NCBI GenBank assembly: GCA_030616465.1
Contig: JAUWXH010000075.1
Coordinates: 1-7,785 of the forward strand
Source of the DNA: Planctomycetota bacterium
GTDB taxonomy: Bacteria; Planctomycetota; Phycisphaerae; UBA1845; Fen-1342
Length of the DNA: 7,785 nt
Direction of reading: 5' to 3'
Part shown: positions 5,986-7,785 of the stretch, piece after piece
Layout of the letters: every line of letters starts with the position of its first letter
Numbering within the stretch: the stretch's first letter is position 1
Translations under genes and position numbers: made by a program
Notes under the pieces: generated by a model
What the model was told of the DNA's origin: nothing
Databases searched by the model: none
The model's input: the letters and a program-made list of their open reading frames with translations, nothing else

Positions 5986-7041
5986 ATGACGATTTTCGCG
6001 ATTGATCTTGGTTTGAGCAAGTCGGTGTTTTGCAGGTTGGATACGGCGAGCGGCGAAGTGCGATTCGGGTCGTTTGCGACCCACCAGGAATCGCTGCGCA
6101 AGCGGCTCGAACGCGAACGCCCCGACCGCGTCGTGGCCGAGATCTGCCCGCTGGCGGCGATGGTGCACGACGTCGCCAGCGTACTGGGGATCGAAGTCCA
6201 GATCGCCGACACCACCCAGGACGCCTGGCAATGGCGCAACGTCAAACGCAAGACCGATCAGGACGACGCGCTCAAGCTCGCCCGATTGTCGGCCTTGGGA
6301 CAGATCAACTGCGTACACATTCCGTCGCCGGCGATGCGTCAGTGGCGCAAACTCGTCGAGCAGCGGGCCACGCTGGTCGCCGACGCCACGCGTTGCAAGA
6401 ACCGCATCCGCGCGCTGCTGGCGGTCCAAGGCCTGCAACTGCCGCGCGGCAAGAACGGCTGGACGGAGACGACGCTGGCGGCGCTGGCCGAACGGGCGCG
6501 TCCGCTGGCCGAGTGCGAACTGCTCGATTCGTGGCGCGGCAGCTTGCACATCGAACTGCAACGCCTGCAAGCCTCGGCCGATCTGCTCGAGCAGCTCGAC
6601 GCGCGGCTCGACGCGTTGGCCAAGGGCGATCGGCGGACGGTCTTGGTCGATACGGCGCCGGGCGTGGGCCGACGCACCGCCGAGGTGCTCGTGACGGTGC
6701 TGGACGACGCCAGGCGCTTCAAGAGTCCGCGCCAGGTGGCGGCCTACGCGGGCCTGACGCCGCGACGCTATCAATCGGGAAAGATGGATCGGCAGGGTCG
6801 CATCAGCAAACGCGGCAATCCGCTGTTGCGGGCGGTGTTGAACCAGGCGGCCTGGGCCGCGGTGCGCTGCGACCCGCGTTTCCGGGACCTGTTCCTGCGG
6901 ATCTGCGGCGGCGGCAAGCGACGCCGGAAGCAGGCGATCGTGGCGGTGATGCGCAAGCTGCTGGTCGTGACCTGGGCCATGCTGCGCGACGAACGGGCGT
7001 ACGAATCCCGGCCGGCGCCGCCCGCCGCCGCGGCGGCCTGA
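5986..7041 (+). CDS. IS110-family (IS1111 group) DEDD/serine transposase
   Basis: The 351-residue recombinase carries out RNA-guided excision and insertion of its own element. The N-terminal RuvC-like domain has the acidic set D7 (FAIDLGLSKS), E52 (VVAEICPLA), and D91 and D94 in KTDQDDALKLAR. A helical middle section (about 115-215) follows. The C-terminal Transposase_20 domain has DTAPGVGRRTAEVL (222-235), FKSPRQVAAYAGLTPRRYQSG (245-265) with S264 as the candidate nucleophile, and GRISKRGNPLLRAVL (271-285). Length and order match intact family members. The start is fixed by AAGGAGG (5972-5978), seven bases before the ATG, and by the position of D7 close to the N-terminus. An in-frame extension upstream to 5578 overlaps the lipoprotein gene and is not real. 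The alanine/proline-rich C-terminal tail is unremarkable. Confidence 0.96.
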   Translation: MTIFAIDLGLSKSVFCRLDTASGEVRFGSFATHQESLRKRLERERPDRVVAEICPLAAMVHDVASVLGIEVQIADTTQDAWQWRNVKRKTDQDDALKLARLSALGQINCVHIPSPAMRQWRKLVEQRATLVADATRCKNRIRALLAVQGLQLPRGKNGWTETTLAALAERARPLAECELLDSWRGSLHIELQRLQASADLLEQLDARLDALAKGDRRTVLVDTAPGVGRRTAEVLVTVLDDARRFKSPRQVAAYAGLTPRRYQSGKMDRQGRISKRGNPLLRAVLNQAAWAAVRCDPRFRDLFLRICGGGKRRRKQAIVAVMRKLLVVTWAMLRDERAYESRPAPPAAAAA

Positions 7042-7135
7042 GCGATCGGCGAAGAACCGGAGAGTGCTTTTTCCCCTCCGGAGAGTGAGGGGATTGTCTT
7101 CCCTCGGGAGAGCCCCGGGTGACCGGACCATCAGG
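7042..7135 (+). other. Hairpin-rich spacer between transposase gene and predicted bridge RNA
   Basis: The ten bases CCGGAGAGTG occur twice (7057-7066 and 7078-7087), with a weaker third copy near 7105-7112. CCCCTC (7073-7078) pairs with GAGGGG (7087-7092), and CTCGGG (7103-7108) can pair with CCCGGG (7114-7119, with one wobble pair). No open frame is convincing. It may be the 5' part of the guide RNA, a processing region of the transposase transcript or a promoter for the RNA; nothing in the sequence decides between these. Confidence 0.45.
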
Positions 7136-7344
7136 CAAGGGTGAAGGTCGAACACGATGGGTACGGCGACAGACCGTTTTGTGTCTTGGGCGTCGTGTCC
7201 GGCGGCTTGCCGACCGGCACACGGACAGCCCGCCACCAAGAATTCGTCGTCGCCGCATAGCTGAATGGGGCGCGCAACCGAAAGGTCAAGAACGCGCGCA
7301 AAACCCGAATAGAAGAGTGGCCCCATCATCTCGACCCGCCCTTG
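7136..7344 (+). ncRNA. Predicted bridge RNA (seekRNA) of the IS1111-type element
   Basis: In the IS110/IS1111 families a non-coding RNA from the element's own end directs the transposase by pairing with target and donor DNA. A basal stem of three collinear six-pair helices closes the region: CAAGGG (7136-7141) with CCCTTG (7339-7344), GGTCGA (7146-7151) with TCGACC (7331-7336), and GATGGG (7156-7161) with CCCATC (7322-7327). Inside, CGGCGAC (7164-7170) pairs with GTCGCCG (7249-7255) and encloses an internal loop capped by GGGC/GCCC and TGTCCG/CGGACA (7188-7231). The loop arms carry TTTGTGTCTT (7178-7187, complement of the right flank) and CCACCAAGAA (7233-7242, same as the left flank). A second hairpin (7267-7306), with GCGCGC pairs and an ACC-GAAA-GGT tip, is flanked by CATAGCT (7256-7262) and ATAGAAG (7309-7315), which match the two element ends. 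The GAAA tetraloop favours plus-strand transcription. Exact ends are unknown. Confidence 0.82.
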
Positions 7345-7347
7345 ACA
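7342..7347 (+). promoter_or_regulatory. Perfect TTGACA -35 box in the right end (circle-junction promoter half)
   Basis: TTGACA abuts the right inverted repeat and points outward. If the element circularises, its right end joins its left end and places TATGAA (5889-5894, four of six -10 bases) 19 bases downstream, about 90 bases ahead of the transposase ATG. Junction promoters of this kind are known in IS110-type elements. The spacing is longer than ideal, so strength is uncertain. Confidence 0.55.
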
Positions 7348-7362
7348 GACCCGGCTACATAG
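7347..7362 (-). repeat. Right subterminal inverted repeat
   Basis: Read on the minus strand this is CTATGTAGCCGGGTCT, matching the left repeat at 5888-5903 in 15 of 16 bases. It ends directly at the predicted AA core (7363-7364) and begins three bases after the basal helix of the predicted guide RNA. Confidence 0.88.
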
Positions 7363-7372
7363 AAGACACAAA
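7363..7372 (+). other. Right half of the insertion target, complementary to the RNA guide at 7178-7187
   Basis: AAGACACAAA, starting at the right junction, is the exact reverse complement of TTTGTGTCTT in the predicted guide RNA. The first two bases are the AA shared with the left junction. The target continues as the purine-rich GGCACGAAGAGAAG, giving a loose 8-9 base rhythm that suggests a dispersed intergenic repeat. Confidence 0.75.
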
Positions 7373-7420
7373 GGCACGAAGAGAAGCCGGGTTTCTGCGG
7401 GTAGTGTGCGTTGCCGGTGT

Positions 7421-7448
7421 TCACACCGGCGAGACGCCGGTGCCACAC
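7421..7448 (-). repeat. Palindromic element, copy 2 (inverted relative to 5140-5167)
   Basis: CACCGGCG (7424-7431) and CGCCGGTG (7435-7442) form a perfect eight-pair stem around AGA, with further GTGT (7417-7420)/ACAC (7445-7448) pairs outside. On the minus strand it reads GTGTGGCAC, five stem bases, TCT, five stem bases, GTGTGA, the same framework as copy 1 at 5140 with compensated stem changes. Confidence 0.75.
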
Positions 7449-7463
7449 AAGCGGGGTGAGCCA

Positions 7464-7496
7464 GATTCCTCGGGAGCTTCGCTTCCTCGGAATGAC
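7464..7496. repeat. Imperfect palindrome ATTCCTCGGGAGC/GCTTCCTCGGAAT downstream of rho
   Basis: Positions 7465-7477 and 7481-7493 are inverted with 10 of 13 bases matching around TTC. TTCCTCGG also occurs twice as a direct repeat. It lies 15-50 bases after the rho stop on the minus strand and could act as a transcript-end structure. There is no T-run, and the sequence style (GATTCCTC...GGAATGACA) is that of a common dispersed palindrome. Confidence 0.5.
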
Positions 7497-7511
7497 AGGC
7501 AGGACAGACCG

Positions 7512-7785
7512 TTACGTCAGGTTCATGGTCATGAGGAAGACGGCGTTGGCGTCGGTTTTCTCCAGCCGGGCGCGGAGCAGCTCGACCGCCTCGACCGGAT
7601 TCATGTCGCTGAGTACGCGGCGGAGCAGGTAGACCTTCTCCAATTCCTGCGGGTCCATCAGCAGCTCTTCTTTACGCGTGCCGGAAGCGGAGATGTTGAT
7701 GGCCGGCCAGATGCGCTTGTCCACCAGGCGGCGGTCGAGGTGCAGCTCGGAGTTACCGGTGCCCTTGAACTCCTCAAAGATGACC
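7512..7785 (-). CDS. rho: Transcription termination factor Rho, C-terminal 90 residues (cut by window edge)
   Basis: Rho is the hexameric RNA-dependent ATPase that ends transcription at unstructured, C-rich transcripts. The 90 residues in the window align by eye with the end of the ATPase domain: [20 protein letters not shown], then [22 protein letters not shown] with the conserved arginine-finger region SGTRKEE, then a helical tail ([43 protein letters not shown]). The gene reads leftward and ends in TAA at 7512-7514. The tail after DANAVFL is somewhat unlike the enterobacterial version, as expected for a distant lineage. The IS end is about 150 bases beyond its stop, and no gene lies between them. 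Confidence 0.96.
   Translation of the reverse strand, partial: VIFEEFKGTGNSELHLDRRLVDKRIWPAINISASGTRKEELLMDPQELEKVYLLRRVLSDMNPVEAVELLRARLEKTDANAVFLMTMNLT

Larger units (their letters stand above)
5887..7364 (+). mobile_element. Complete IS1111-type insertion sequence (IS110 family), about 1,478 bp
   Basis: The element holds one transposase gene, a short left end (99 bases before the ATG) and a long non-coding right end (7042-7364). Subterminal inverted repeats lie at 5888-5903 and 7347-7362. The bases AGAAG occur at both junctions (5883-5887 and 7361-7365), so the exact ends are ambiguous within five bases. Overlap of the two predicted target guides puts the exchange at AA, and I count one AA copy as part of the element. 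Joining the flanks restores CCACCAAGAAGACACAAA without a gap. Inverted repeats and a non-coding region downstream of the gene are the marks of the IS1111 subgroup, whereas IS110 proper lacks such repeats and has the long region upstream. It appears intact. It lies between the lipoprotein gene and rho and disrupts no gene. Confidence 0.9.

Noticed and set aside
7073..7119. Intrinsic terminator after the transposase gene
   Set aside because: The hairpins CCCCTC/GAGGGG and CTCGGG/CCCGGG are not followed by a T-run, and transcription into the downstream RNA would be expected for this element class.
7256..7327. Alternative hairpin ATGGGGC (7265-7271) with GCCCCAT (7320-7326)
   Set aside because: It is perfectly complementary but competes with the basal helix and the GCGCGC stem. 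It would leave one donor arm outside the loop. It could be a regulatory alternative fold but is less consistent with the guide layout.
5698..7446. Long minus-strand open frame of 582 codons opposite the transposase
   Set aside because: It is an antisense shadow of GC-rich codons in the transposase, crosses both IS ends, and has arginine/glutamine-rich composition with no recognisable domain.
7464..7496. Intrinsic terminator for rho
   Set aside because: The stem has three mismatches and there is no T-run on the minus-strand side. It fits a dispersed palindrome better.

Overview
The window is GC-rich bacterial DNA. The gene content, the perfect and near-perfect sigma70-like promoter boxes, a secreted thioredoxin-like/helical-repeat protein, and the many GTGGCAC-flanked palindromes suggest a member of the Planctomycetota or a related PVC-type lineage. 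That placement is an impression from gene style and repeats, not a phylogenetic result.

Left block (1-5052, all minus strand). A surface-carbohydrate or glycolipid cassette reads right to left from a predicted promoter at 5024-5052. In transcription order it holds a polyprenyl-phosphate-type GT2 glycosyltransferase with two C-terminal membrane helices (3977-4930), a class I SAM methyltransferase overlapping it by 14 bases (3316-3990), a polytopic flippase-like membrane protein (2227-3285) and a UDP-glucuronate-4-epimerase-like SDR (1212-2162). A second promoter (1114-1142) serves a secreted 311-residue protein with a cysteine-less thioredoxin-like half and a helical half (138-1073). Its end overlaps by 17 bases the start of an L-threonine aldolase gene, whose first 51 codons lie at 1-154.

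Middle block (5053-5863). This stretch is rich in short palindromes. A plus-strand gene with a TATAAT box and a clear ribosome binding site (5336-5863) encodes a lipoprotein-like protein. Several palindromic units sit in frame between its start codon and its signal sequence.

Right block (5887-7364) is a complete IS1111-type (IS110 family) insertion sequence of about 1.48 kb. It has subterminal inverted repeats (15 of 16 bases matching), a DEDD/Ser transposase with all expected residues, and a 305-base non-coding right end. I fold positions 7136-7344 by eye into an elaborate RNA: a three-segment basal helix, then an internal loop whose two arms match the DNA on either side of the insertion over 10 bases each, overlapping by exactly two bases at the junction. 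A second hairpin is flanked by 7-base matches to the two element ends. This is the layout of a target- and donor-guiding bridge RNA (seekRNA), and it is the most interesting content of the window. The right end also carries a perfect TTGACA that would form a promoter across the junction of a circularised element. The target itself looks like a short purine-rich intergenic repeat (AAGACACAAAGGCACGAAG).

The far right (7365-7785) holds further palindromic repeats and the C-terminal 90 codons of transcription terminator Rho on the minus strand.
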